A DNA stretch of 64,000 nucleotides, from positions 24,704 to 88,703 of the forward strand of contig JAKBWB010000063.1 of the NCBI GenBank assembly GCA_021843755.1, written 5' to 3'. A program made the translations under genes and the position numbers. Positions 16,960-24,712 of the stretch are shown piece after piece (position 1 is the stretch's first letter; each line of letters opens with the position of its first letter). The stretch is from Pseudomonadota bacterium (lineage in GTDB: Bacteria > Pseudomonadota > Gammaproteobacteria > Steroidobacterales > Steroidobacteraceae). The notes under the pieces were generated by a model. That model ran no database searches. It worked only from the letters and a program-made list of their open reading frames with translations, and had not been told where the DNA came from.

Positions 16960-18077
16960 ATGGCCCACTCCACACCGGCCCGGCGCACCACGTCCGCGAC
17001 CGCCGGGCGGACCGGACCGTCGCGCGGCGGATCCGCCAGAGTCCGCTGCCACGACGGGTCGATCGCCTCATCGTCGATCAACTCGCACGACAGAGCGGCC
17101 AGAACGCGCTGAGCGCAGGCCGGCAACCGTTCCGGCAGCGGCCGGCCACTCAACTTCCCCCACAAGCCCGTCCACCCGCGGGCCACCGTCCAGGGATTGT
17201 AACCGCCACCGCCGAGCACGACTGCGGCCGGCGCCGCATCGACCAGCTCCCGCACCGCCGTCCACAACGCCCCGTTGCTCAGAGCAAGCCCACACAACGG
17301 ATCGCCGTACAGCGCATCGGTACCGCAGGTGATCACCACCGCCTCCGGCCGCAGGCGCCGCGCGTACGGCAGCACGGTCGCGTCCATCACAAAGCGCAAC
17401 TCCCCGTCATGAAACCCCTTGGGTACCGGGAGGTTGACCGAGCGGCCTCCGCCGCGGTCATCGACGCCGCCGGTGTACGGCCAGCGGCCGGCCTCGTGAA
17501 TCGAAATGGTGTGCATGCGCTCATCGTCTCGCAGCGCATTCTGAACTCCGTCGCAGTGATGCGCATCGAGGTCTATGTACAGGATGCGCGACAAACCCAG
17601 CGCGGCGAGCCGGCGCAACGCGAACACTGGATCGTTGAAATAACAGAAGCCGCTCGCGCGGGCCGGCTGACCATGGTGCGTTCCACCGGCCGGATGAAAC
17701 ACCACATACCCCTCGAGCGCGAGCTCGGCGGCGAGCATCGAGCCCCCAACCGTCGCCGCGCCCTGGGCAAACAGCCCGCGAAACAGCGGATTTTCGCGCG
17801 TTCCGATGCCGAAGCGCTCGCGAACTTCGATGGTGGCGATCTGCGCCGCCTCCGCGGCGCGCAGCGCCGCGATGTACTCGGCGCTGTGGAACTGCCGGAG
17901 CTGCTGCTCGGAAGCACGCGGACAGTCGCGCAGCTCTGCGGCTGCGATCCACCCGAGCGCCCGGCACAGCGCGAGCACCGTGGCCACACGTGGAATGGCC
18001 AGCGGATGGCCCGAGCCGAAGCCCGCCGTGTTCGCGGAGATCCCGCCGATGAGCAGCGCCGAACGGCCCGATCGCAT
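16956..18077 (-). CDS. Histone-deacetylase-family (AcuC-like) deacetylase
   Basis: A 373-residue member of the HDAC/AcuC/AphA superfamily. Catalytic features look intact: the His pair in GGTHHGQP, the zinc ligands in DLDAHHCDGVQ and in GTDALYGDP, and the GGGGYNPWTVARGW block that places the active-site loop. Such enzymes remove acetyl or other acyl groups from lysines or small amines. It heads the lipoate-assembly operon and is coupled by ATGA to lipS1, which suggests that its substrate is an acyl-lysine connected with LbpA or the ligase. That role is inference; the family call is firm. Confidence 0.88.
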   Translation of the reverse strand: MRSGRSALLIGGISANTAGFGSGHPLAIPRVATVLALCRALGWIAAAELRDCPRASEQQLRQFHSAEYIAALRAAEAAQIATIEVRERFGIGTRENPLFRGLFAQGAATVGGSMLAAELALEGYVVFHPAGGTHHGQPARASGFCYFNDPVFALRRLAALGLSRILYIDLDAHHCDGVQNALRDDERMHTISIHEAGRWPYTGGVDDRGGGRSVNLPVPKGFHDGELRFVMDATVLPYARRLRPEAVVITCGTDALYGDPLCGLALSNGALWTAVRELVDAAPAAVVLGGGGYNPWTVARGWTGLWGKLSGRPLPERLPACAQRVLAALSCELIDDEAIDPSWQRTLADPPRDGPVRPAVADVVRRAGVEWAI

Positions 18078-18153
18078 GTGCCGAACCCAACCCTCACTGC
18101 AGCCGCGGCGCGGTCCGCGCCAACCGCCCCTGCGCGGTCCTCGCTTTTTACCT

Positions 18154-18203
18154 TATCAGTAATTGCTTATTTTAGCACCCTCTGATAGCTTGACGCTCAT
18201 CAA
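18154..18203. promoter_or_regulatory. Divergent control region between the lipoate operon and dsrE2
   Basis: Within the 149-bp gap between the deacetylase (minus) and dsrE2 (plus). It has an AT-rich element at 18154-18173 (TATCAGTAATTGCTTATTTT) similar to 12537-12556, and the box TTGAC-GCTC-ATCAA at 18190-18203, an FNR/CRP-superfamily-like dyad. The box ends 23 bp before the dsrE2 start. Probably controls both directions; no transcription start was determined. Confidence 0.45.
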
Positions 18204-18226
18204 TCCGGGTGGGGGGGCTAGTTCCC

Positions 18227-18739
18227 ATGGCCGTGCCAAGCGACGACATCCCGCGTTCCACCGCCAAGCGCATGTCGATCATCGTGACCAAGGGGACGCT
18301 CGACTGGGCGTATCCACCCTTCATCCTGGCGACCACCGCCGCGGCAATGGACGTCCACGTCACGATGTTCTTCACCTTCTACGGACTGCCTCTGCTGCTG
18401 AGGGATCTCGACCTGAACCTGACGCCGCTGGGTAATCCCGCCATGAAGATGCCGTTCGCCGGCAAGCACATGGGAATGCCCAACATCGCGAGCATGATCC
18501 CCGGGGTCGACGCGGCCGCCGGGCGCATGATGAAGAACCTGATGAAAAAGAAGGGCGTCGCCTCCATCGCCGATCTGCGCTCGATCGCCATCGAGGCGGG
18601 CGTGCGCATGATCGCCTGCCAGATGACCATGGACCTGTTCGAATACACGTTGAACGACATGATCGACGGACCCGAGCTCGGCGGGGCGGCGACCTACATC
18701 GAGGTTGCGACACAGTCGGATATCAACCTGTTCATCTGA
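18227..18739 (+). CDS. dsrE2: DsrE2-type sulfur-transfer protein
   Basis: A 170-residue DsrE/DsrF-like protein of the longer DsrE2 type, which carries an extra hydrophobic N-terminal part. The conserved sulfur-binding Cys131 lies in RMIACQMTMDLFEY. The segment FILATTAAAMDVHVTMFFTFYGLPLLL is strongly hydrophobic and may attach it to the membrane. DsrE2 is commonly encoded next to TusA and moves persulfide sulfur from membrane sources to TusA. The ATG at 18227 is preferred to an in-frame GTG at 18209 because a G-rich stretch lies upstream. tusA follows 31 bp later. Confidence 0.88.
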   Translation: MAVPSDDIPRSTAKRMSIIVTKGTLDWAYPPFILATTAAAMDVHVTMFFTFYGLPLLLRDLDLNLTPLGNPAMKMPFAGKHMGMPNIASMIPGVDAAAGRMMKNLMKKKGVASIADLRSIAIEAGVRMIACQMTMDLFEYTLNDMIDGPELGGAATYIEVATQSDINLFI

Positions 18740-18770
18740 TGAAGTCGGAAAACTCTCTCTGGGACGCACC

Positions 18771-18998
18771 ATGGCTACTCAGACTCTCGATGCCAAAGGC
18801 CTCAACTGCCCTCTGCCTATTCTGCGGGCCAAGAAGGCCCTGCAAGGCATGCAACCGGGCGGCACGCTCGAGGTACTCGCGACCGATCCGGGCTCGGTGA
18901 AGGACTTCCAGGCTTTCTGCAACACCACGGGCACCGAACTCGTTGAATCGAGCAGCGACGGCAAGATCTATCGATTCGTACTGCGCCGCAAGAATTGA
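18771..18998 (+). CDS. tusA: TusA sulfur carrier
   Basis: A 75-residue TusA/SirA protein with the hallmark CPxP motif at residues 13-16 (LNCPLPILRAKKAL). Cys13 carries the persulfide. In sulfur oxidisers TusA is the central cytoplasmic sulfane-sulfur carrier, receiving from rhodanese or DsrE2 and passing sulfur to DsrE3/sHdr. The start at 18771 (MATQTLDAKG) gives the usual family length; the longer upstream frame comes from dsrE2. Confidence 0.92.
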   Translation: MATQTLDAKGLNCPLPILRAKKALQGMQPGGTLEVLATDPGSVKDFQAFCNTTGTELVESSSDGKIYRFVLRRKN

Positions 18999-19059
18999 GT
19001 CGACAATGAATTAGCGCCAGAGCACCCGCAAAAGGGGCCGGCCCAACCTGGGGGACATC

Positions 19060-20421
19060 ATGAAACACCATGTCTTGGTGGCTGGAGCGTTCACGCTGCT
19101 GGTACTCGCCGGCGCCGCGCATGCGACCAACGGGTACTTCACCGACGGGGCGGGGGTGAAAAGCATGGGCATGGCCGGCGCCGGCAGCGCCGACCCGAGC
19201 GAAATCATGATCATCGCCACCAATCCGGCCGGATTGGCATTCGTCCCGGATGATCTGGAGGTCGGGCTGGAGCTGTTCAGCCCGGATCGCAGCTACAGCA
19301 CGTCCTCCAGCCTCGCAGACGGCCACGGCGGCGCCTTTACGATCGGCCCGAACAACATCACGAGCGGCAACAGGCTCTTTCCGATTCCCTACGTCGCGCT
19401 GCGCCGGCAGATCGACCGCCGGAACAGCATCGCGATCGCCTTCTACGGCCGCGGCGGCATGGACACGCGTTGGGTCGGGGGCACGGCGACCTTCGCCGCA
19501 GGTCCGACCGCGCCGATCAGGACCTTGCCGGGCACTTTCGGCATGGGCAACACCGGCGTCGATCTGATGCAGGGATTTGTCAACGTCTCGTTCGCGCACC
19601 TCTCGGCAAACCGGCAGTTCGCCGTCGGGGTCTCCCTGATCATGGCGGCCCAGCGATTCACGGCGGAAGGACTCGGGGCCTTTGCCGGTTACACTGAGGC
19701 CTTCGCAGCGAGCGGCGGCACCGTCCTACCGACCGCCTTGACCAATAACGGCGCCCAAATGTCCTACGGGGGCGGAGCCTCGGTCGGCATCGAGTGGCGG
19801 CCCCTGCCCCGGTGGGCGTTCGCAGCCGCCTACACCTCGAAGATGTACATGTCCCGGTTCACCCACTACGGCGATCTGTTCGCCGGGCATGGATCTTTCG
19901 ACATACCCGCATCGGCGACGGTGGGGCTGACCTTCAAGCCGACGCCTGCGGTGGCACTGAGCTTCGATACGCAGAGAATCTGGTACGCATCGGTCGCTTC
20001 CGTCGGCAATCCGATCCAGAACCTCTTCCAGTGCCCGACCGCGGGCGCCGGCGGCACCCGCCTCAGCAGCTGCCTCGGCGGCAGCGACGGACCGGGGTTC
20101 GGCTGGGGCAACATGACGATCTACAAGCTGGGCGCGCAATGGAGGCTCGACCCGACCTGGACCGTTCGCTTCGGCGTCAGCCAGGCAGCGCAGCCGATCC
20201 CCGCCTCGCAGGTAACGCTCAATATCCTCGCCCCGGGAGTGGTCGAGACGCACATCGCCGCCGGATTCACCCGGCGCACGGCCGGCGGCCAATTCAGCAT
20301 GGCGTTCACCTATGTTCCCAACCACACCGTGGTCGGCGCGAACACTTTCGACCCGACTCAGACAATCGCGTTGCGCATGCACCAATTCCTGCTCGATTTC
20401 GGCTACGCTTGGAATCAGTGA
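19060..20421 (+). CDS. FadL/TodX-family outer-membrane transport protein
   Basis: A 453-residue protein with a signal peptide (MKHHVLVAGAFTLLVLAGAAHA, cleavage near residue 22) and the mature FadL-like N-terminus ATNGYFTDGAGVKSMGMAGAG followed by ATNPAGLAF. The C-terminus is beta-rich and ends FGYAWNQ, typical of a barrel. FadL proteins are 14-strand channels for hydrophobic compounds. In sulfur oxidisers related proteins are often found near sulfur genes and have been suggested to take up elemental sulfur or organosulfur, but substrate is unknown here. It sits between tusA and an OsmC-like gene on the same strand. Confidence 0.85.
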   Translation: MKHHVLVAGAFTLLVLAGAAHATNGYFTDGAGVKSMGMAGAGSADPSEIMIIATNPAGLAFVPDDLEVGLELFSPDRSYSTSSSLADGHGGAFTIGPNNITSGNRLFPIPYVALRRQIDRRNSIAIAFYGRGGMDTRWVGGTATFAAGPTAPIRTLPGTFGMGNTGVDLMQGFVNVSFAHLSANRQFAVGVSLIMAAQRFTAEGLGAFAGYTEAFAASGGTVLPTALTNNGAQMSYGGGASVGIEWRPLPRWAFAAAYTSKMYMSRFTHYGDLFAGHGSFDIPASATVGLTFKPTPAVALSFDTQRIWYASVASVGNPIQNLFQCPTAGAGGTRLSSCLGGSDGPGFGWGNMTIYKLGAQWRLDPTWTVRFGVSQAAQPIPASQVTLNILAPGVVETHIAAGFTRRTAGGQFSMAFTYVPNHTVVGANTFDPTQTIALRMHQFLLDFGYAWNQ

Positions 20422-20439
20422 TCCCAGCGCTGCCGATGA

Positions 20440-20910
20440 ATGGAGCCCTTCCCGCACACCTACACCGCTACCGCAACCGCCGCGCGAACCGGCACGGTGG
20501 ATGTCGGCGCCGCCGGGCTGCCGCAGCTCTCGAGTGCGCCGGCGGCGCAGTTCGGCGGACCCGGCACGCTCTGGTCACCCGAGGCGCTGCTCGCCGCGGC
20601 GGTCGCGGACTGCTTCATTCTGACCTTCCGCGCGGTCAGCGCGGCGGCCCTGTTCGGCTGGCTCCGGCTCGAGTGTCGAACCGAGGGGACGCTCGCCCGG
20701 ATTGACCGCCAGGTGCGCTTCACGGAGTTCAACGTACATGCGACGCTGACGCTCGCGCCCGGCGCGGATCGCTCCAAGGCGCGGCGTCTGCTGAGGCGGA
20801 CCGAGGGGGCATGCCTGATCCTTAACTCCCTGAACAGCCGACACACGTTGAATATTCTCGTACTCGATGAGAGCCCTACCGATCATCCCGTGGCATCTGG
20901 ACCGGCCTGA
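20440..20910 (+). CDS. OsmC-family thiol-handling protein
   Basis: A 156-residue OsmC/Ohr-like protein. It has the two family cysteines, in AVADCFILTFRAV (mid-protein) and EGACLILNSLNS (C-terminal third), separated by the usual ~60 residues. OsmC/Ohr enzymes reduce organic hydroperoxides; close relatives have been linked to persulfide handling. The start ATG lies 18 bp after the FadL stop, so it is probably co-transcribed. The N-terminal half is short for Ohr, closer to the small OsmC subgroup. Given its location a role in sulfane-sulfur stress is plausible but not shown. Confidence 0.75.
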   Translation: MEPFPHTYTATATAARTGTVDVGAAGLPQLSSAPAAQFGGPGTLWSPEALLAAAVADCFILTFRAVSAAALFGWLRLECRTEGTLARIDRQVRFTEFNVHATLTLAPGADRSKARRLLRRTEGACLILNSLNSRHTLNILVLDESPTDHPVASGPA

Positions 20911-21165
20911 CAGCGTCCTTCGGTCACCTCGCGTGCCCGGGGCCCCGCGCCCCCCACACGGACCGCCGCGACGTCACGCCCGCTCATGCGAGCCGCCATT
21001 GTCCACGCCCCGCCAATCACCCCTCTGGCTGACCCACCGACGCCGGGGATTGCGGCCCGATTGCGTACCGTCCATGCGTCCGGGAACCTCTGCCAACCCG
21101 GCCACGGCGCCCGCTGCCACCGGCGGCGCCGCGCACGCTCAACCATTGGCACCGAGGAGTAGACG

Positions 21166-21555
21166 ATGGCGAACAAGCTCAGCCTCCTGTGCGTCTCCGG
21201 GACGCGCGAGAAGATACAGATGGCGGCCATGGTCGCCGCAACCGCCGCAGCCACCGGCGAGGTGGTGACGGTGTTTCTCTCGATGAACGCGCTCGGATAC
21301 TTCATCCGGGACGATGCGCGTACGCCACCGGCCGAGGGCGATATCGGGCGGCTCATGGCGCAGAAGAACGTGCCGCCTTTCCGGCACCTCTTCGAGCAGG
21401 CCAAGGAGCTCGGCGGGGCACGCCTGTACGCCTGCTCCATGGCCCTGGACGTGCTCGGCGTCGAGCCGGACCGCCTCGAGGCCTATATCGACGGCCCCAT
21501 GGGCCTGACCGCGTTTCTGAGCGATGCGGCCGGCGGTCAACTCGTGACGTTTTGA
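21166..21555 (+). CDS. DsrE-family sulfur carrier
   Basis: A 129-residue DsrE-fold protein ([20 protein letters not shown]). The candidate sulfur-bearing Cys90 lies in [15 protein letters not shown], the conserved position for this family. It is preceded by a 255-bp gap in which only GC-rich noncoding sequence was seen, so it may begin a new transcription unit. A CPxP protein and an SQR-like flavoprotein follow directly, suggesting a relay that moves sulfur from membrane sulfide oxidation to TusA-like carriers. Confidence 0.85.
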   Translation: MANKLSLLCVSGTREKIQMAAMVAATAAATGEVVTVFLSMNALGYFIRDDARTPPAEGDIGRLMAQKNVPPFRHLFEQAKELGGARLYACSMALDVLGVEPDRLEAYIDGPMGLTAFLSDAAGGQLVTF

Positions 21556-21570
21556 GGTCCGGGGAGGACG

Positions 21571-21813
21571 ATGATCATGGGTGAGCAAAAAATCACTATC
21601 GTGGACGCCACCGGCAGCTTCTGTCCCGGTCCGCTGATGGAGCTGATCGCCGAGCTGAAAGACACCGAGATCGGCACGATAGTCGAGTTGCTCTCCTCGG
21701 ACAGGGGCTCTGCCCAGGACGTACCGGTATGGGTGCGCAAGGTCGGTCACGAAATGCTCGGCAGTGAAGAGAAGGACGGTGTCTGGCACATTCGGGTGCG
21801 CAAGATGAAGTAG
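21571..21813 (+). CDS. TusA-like sulfur carrier with CPGP motif
   Basis: An 80-residue SirA/TusA-fold protein. The active motif reads FCPGPLMELI, so CPxP is present with Gly at the x position. The C-terminus (VWHIRVRKMK) matches the family end. It begins after a strong GGGGAGG box 15 bp downstream of the DsrE gene; ATG 21571 and ATG 21577 are both possible. Subgroups of TusA-like proteins differ in partners, and the close linkage to DsrE and the SQR-type enzyme suggests a dedicated carrier distinct from the TusA at 18771. Confidence 0.85.
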   Translation: MIMGEQKITIVDATGSFCPGPLMELIAELKDTEIGTIVELLSSDRGSAQDVPVWVRKVGHEMLGSEEKDGVWHIRVRKMK

Positions 21814-21866
21814 TCGGCCCCGCGCGCGGGAATCCTCAACGACGCAAGACGTATCGGGAGACGGCA

Positions 21867-23000
21867 ATGAAGATACTGATCATCGGCGGCGGAATGGGCG
21901 GCACCATTCTCGCGAACAACCTGGCGCGCCGGCTGCACACGGAACTGCAGGACGGCAAGGCACGAATCACGATGCTCTCGGCATCGGAACGGCATATGTA
22001 TCAGCCTGGGCTACTCTACGTCGCGCTCGGACGCATGATGCCCGATGAGCTGTACCGGGATCAGCGGCGCCTGCTTGAGCCGCAGATCGACTTCCACGTC
22101 GATCCGGTCGAGGAATTCGCCCTGGACCAGCACCAGGTGCGCACCAAAAGCGGCAAGACCTACCCCTATGACGTGCTGGTGATCGCCACCGGCTCGCGTA
22201 TCTTTCCGCAGGGGGTCCCCGGGCTGCAGGAGAACGCCGAATTCTTCTACACCGAGGAATCCGCCCTGCGCATGTGCAAGCGCCTGCGGGAATTCGAGGG
22301 CGGACGTGTGGTGATCGCGGTGGGCGTTCCGCACAAATGCCCGATGGCGCCCCTCGAGATCACCTTCATGCTGTATGACTACTTCAAGGATCGCGGCATC
22401 CTCGACAAGACGCGGATTCACTACACCTATCCGATCGGGCGCACGCACAGTCTGGAGAATGTCGCCAAGTGGGCCACGCCGGAATTCGACCGGCTCGGAA
22501 TCACCTACGAGACTCTGTTCAACATGAAGGAAATTGACGGGCGCGGCAAGGTGGTTCACAGCGAGGAAGGGACCGAGGCACCGTATGATCTGTTGATCGC
22601 GATACCGGCGCACAAGGGAATGGAGGTGATCGAGAAGAACGGCCTGGGCAAGAGCGGCTGGATTCCGACCCACCGCCATCGTCTCAACATGGAGGGGCGG
22701 GACGATGTTTTCGTGCTCGGCGATACCACCAACCTACCGATCAGCAAGGCCGGCTCGACGGCGCATTTCGAAGCCGACGCGCTGGCGGAAAACCTCGCGG
22801 CCATGGTCAAGATCGGCTCGGCGGTGCGCGACTATGACGGTAAGGTGTTCTGCTTCATCGAGGCGGGCAAGGATCGCGCCACCTACGCGATGTTCAACTA
22901 TCAGAACCCGCCCAATCCGAAGCCTCCGACCAAGGCCGTACATTGGTTCAAGACGGCGTACAACAAGCTTTATTGGGCATCCGCCCGCGGGCTGCTCTGA
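21867..23000 (+). CDS. SQR-type FAD/NAD(P)-binding oxidoreductase
   Basis: A 377-residue flavoprotein of the sulfide:quinone reductase/FCSD superfamily. FAD motif KILIIGGGMGGT at residues 2-13, YDVLVIATGSR mid-N-terminus and VFVLGDTTNLPISKAG near the C-terminus. A cysteine lies in VPHKCPMAPLE; no clear disulfide partner at both classical SQR positions was found, and C-terminal membrane-binding helices look weak (WFKTAYNKLYWASARGLL). It may oxidise sulfide, a persulfide or a TusA-bound sulfur with a quinone or other acceptor. DUF1641 follows after 11 bp, a pairing seen in other bacteria and archaea with SQR-like enzymes. Confidence 0.8.
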   Translation: MKILIIGGGMGGTILANNLARRLHTELQDGKARITMLSASERHMYQPGLLYVALGRMMPDELYRDQRRLLEPQIDFHVDPVEEFALDQHQVRTKSGKTYPYDVLVIATGSRIFPQGVPGLQENAEFFYTEESALRMCKRLREFEGGRVVIAVGVPHKCPMAPLEITFMLYDYFKDRGILDKTRIHYTYPIGRTHSLENVAKWATPEFDRLGITYETLFNMKEIDGRGKVVHSEEGTEAPYDLLIAIPAHKGMEVIEKNGLGKSGWIPTHRHRLNMEGRDDVFVLGDTTNLPISKAGSTAHFEADALAENLAAMVKIGSAVRDYDGKVFCFIEAGKDRATYAMFNYQNPPNPKPPTKAVHWFKTAYNKLYWASARGLL

Positions 23001-23011
23001 GGAGGCGCGTC

Positions 23012-23572
23012 ATGAGCGAAGCACAACCCGTCGAGCCTGCGAGTCAGGCCGAGGAACTCGGGCACCTCGCGGCAAGCGCGCGCGACGCACTGAGCGACGA
23101 CATGGTCGGCCGGCTGGCCGGCACTTTGGGCGAGGCGCTCGATCTGGTCGACCGGATCAACCGTAGCCGCCTCACCGATGCCCTGGACGTCCTCACCCAG
23201 CTGGCCGCCAGCGGCGATCTGGAGCGCCTGGCGCACCTGGCGCACCTGCTCGGCGCGGCCGAGGACGCCCTCAACGACGAGATGGTCGCGCGGATGGCGG
23301 GTGTGCTCGGCGATGCACTGTCGCTGCTCGAGCAGCTGACCCGCAACGACGCACTCGGACGGATCCTGACGTTCTTGCTGCGGCCCGAGGTGCAGACCGT
23401 CCTGGTACGCTTCGGCGAGGCGCTGCTCGCGGCAACCAACGAGTATCAGCAGATGCCGCCGCCGAAAGGCGGAATCGGCGGTTGGTGGCACTTGCTCGGC
23501 GAGCGCAACAACCAGCAGGCGATCCAATTCTTCGGTCTGTTCGGCAAGCACCTGCAGGGTCGCACCCCCTGA
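23012..23572 (+). CDS. DUF1641 protein
   Basis: A 186-residue protein with internally repeated helical units: AARDALSDDMVGRLAGTLGEALDL and AAEDALNDEMVARMAGVLGDALSLL are clear near-copies about 65 residues apart. This is the pattern of DUF1641, a family linked to SQR-like flavoproteins. The start ATG at 23012 follows a GGAGG box overlapping the end of the flavoprotein gene. Function unknown; probably a regulatory or membrane-tethering partner of the flavoprotein. It ends the transcription unit, convergent with the LysR gene. Confidence 0.82.
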   Translation: MSEAQPVEPASQAEELGHLAASARDALSDDMVGRLAGTLGEALDLVDRINRSRLTDALDVLTQLAASGDLERLAHLAHLLGAAEDALNDEMVARMAGVLGDALSLLEQLTRNDALGRILTFLLRPEVQTVLVRFGEALLAATNEYQQMPPPKGGIGGWWHLLGERNNQQAIQFFGLFGKHLQGRTP

Positions 23573-23643
23573 CAAGCGGCCGCCGCCTCGTCCGCAAGAG
23601 TGCCTGCGGACCTCGCCGCGGCCGGTGCCGCCGGCGGAGTGCC

Positions 23644-24549
23644 CTATTGCGGCGCGCTGCCGGCGTCGGCCGCACCGGTCAAATGCGCCACGAGCGCCTT
23701 CTGCGCCAGCGTCGCATGGCGGTCGCGGTGGCGCAGCAGGGCGTACTCGCGTTGCGGCAGGTCAATCGGGATCTGCCTGAGCCTGCCGGCCTCTATGGCG
23801 GAAGCGACCACGTGACGCGAGATGATGGTCGCGCCCGCGCCGGCTTCCACCGCCGCGCGCACCGCCTCGTTGCCGGGCAGCTCGAGAAAGATGTTGAGAT
23901 CCTCGAGCGACAGGCCTTCGCGCATCGCCAGATCCTCGAGCGCCCGGCGCGTGCCCGACCCAGGCTCGCGGATGACCCAATTCAATGCGCGCAGATTCAC
24001 TACGCCGCCCTGATCTACCGCTGCAGAGGCGCGATCGGCGGCGACCACCAGCACCATCTGATCATGATCGATCCGGATGCGGGTCACAGCCGGATGCTGC
24101 GTTGGTCCCTCCACCAGTCCGATGCTCACCTCGCCGTCGGCGACGGCGCTCTCGACTTCATGCGTGTTGCGGATCGTCACATTGAGCCGAACGCACGGAT
24201 TGGCGAGATGGAACGCGGCGAGGCGGCGCGGCAGCCAGTAAGTGGCGATCGTCTGACTGGCCGCCAACGCGATCGGGCCGGCCGGGCTGCCGGCCAGATC
24301 CTGCAGCACCGACTGCGCCATGGACGCGCGCTCCAGCACCGCGCGGGCCTCGCGCAGAAATATCCGTCCCGTCTCGCTCAACTGGATTCCGCGACCGACT
24401 CGATCAAAGAGCTTGATTTGATAGTGCTCCTCCAGCGCGGCAACCGCCGCCGAGGCGGCGGACTGGCTGATGTGCAGGGTTTCGGCGGCGCGTGTGACGT
24501 GACCCCGCTCGGCAACTTCGACGAAAACCCGCAGTTGATCGAGTGTCAT
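23644..24549 (-). CDS. LysR-family transcriptional regulator
   Basis: A 301-residue LTTR. The N-terminal helix-turn-helix reads LRVFVEVAERGHVTRAAETL and then HISQSAASAAVAALE, followed by a linker helix and an effector domain (GPIALAASQTIATYWLPRRL). The effector type resembles the CbbR/CysB-like group, but the ligand cannot be read. It is divergent from aprM across a 163-bp AT-rich gap, the classic LysR arrangement, so it likely controls the apr-sat operon. Confidence 0.9.
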   Translation of the reverse strand: MTLDQLRVFVEVAERGHVTRAAETLHISQSAASAAVAALEEHYQIKLFDRVGRGIQLSETGRIFLREARAVLERASMAQSVLQDLAGSPAGPIALAASQTIATYWLPRRLAAFHLANPCVRLNVTIRNTHEVESAVADGEVSIGLVEGPTQHPAVTRIRIDHDQMVLVVAADRASAAVDQGGVVNLRALNWVIREPGSGTRRALEDLAMREGLSLEDLNIFLELPGNEAVRAAVEAGAGATIISRHVVASAIEAGRLRQIPIDLPQREYALLRHRDRHATLAQKALVAHLTGAADAGSAPQ

Positions 24550-24712
24550 AATTAATCATTTTATCATATTAGAATAAGCAATTTAATTGATTGAAGCGAT
24601 CATTGCGAACCAGCTCGCTCGGGACTAGAGTCAACCTCGCTTTGGGCTTGGGGTCCCGGGGCGGATTCCAAGCCACAAAATACCGACAACCGAGGCATGC
24701 CGGAGACCACCC
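24550..24712. promoter_or_regulatory. LysR/apr divergent promoter region
   Basis: The first 45 bases next to the LysR start are extremely AT-rich (24550-24594) in an otherwise GC-rich region. They contain AATAAGCAATT (24573-24583), the exact reverse complement of 18161-18171 in the dsrE2/lipoate control region. T-N11-A-type LysR dyads are possible in this stretch. The AprM start is a GTG at 24713. Confidence 0.4.
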
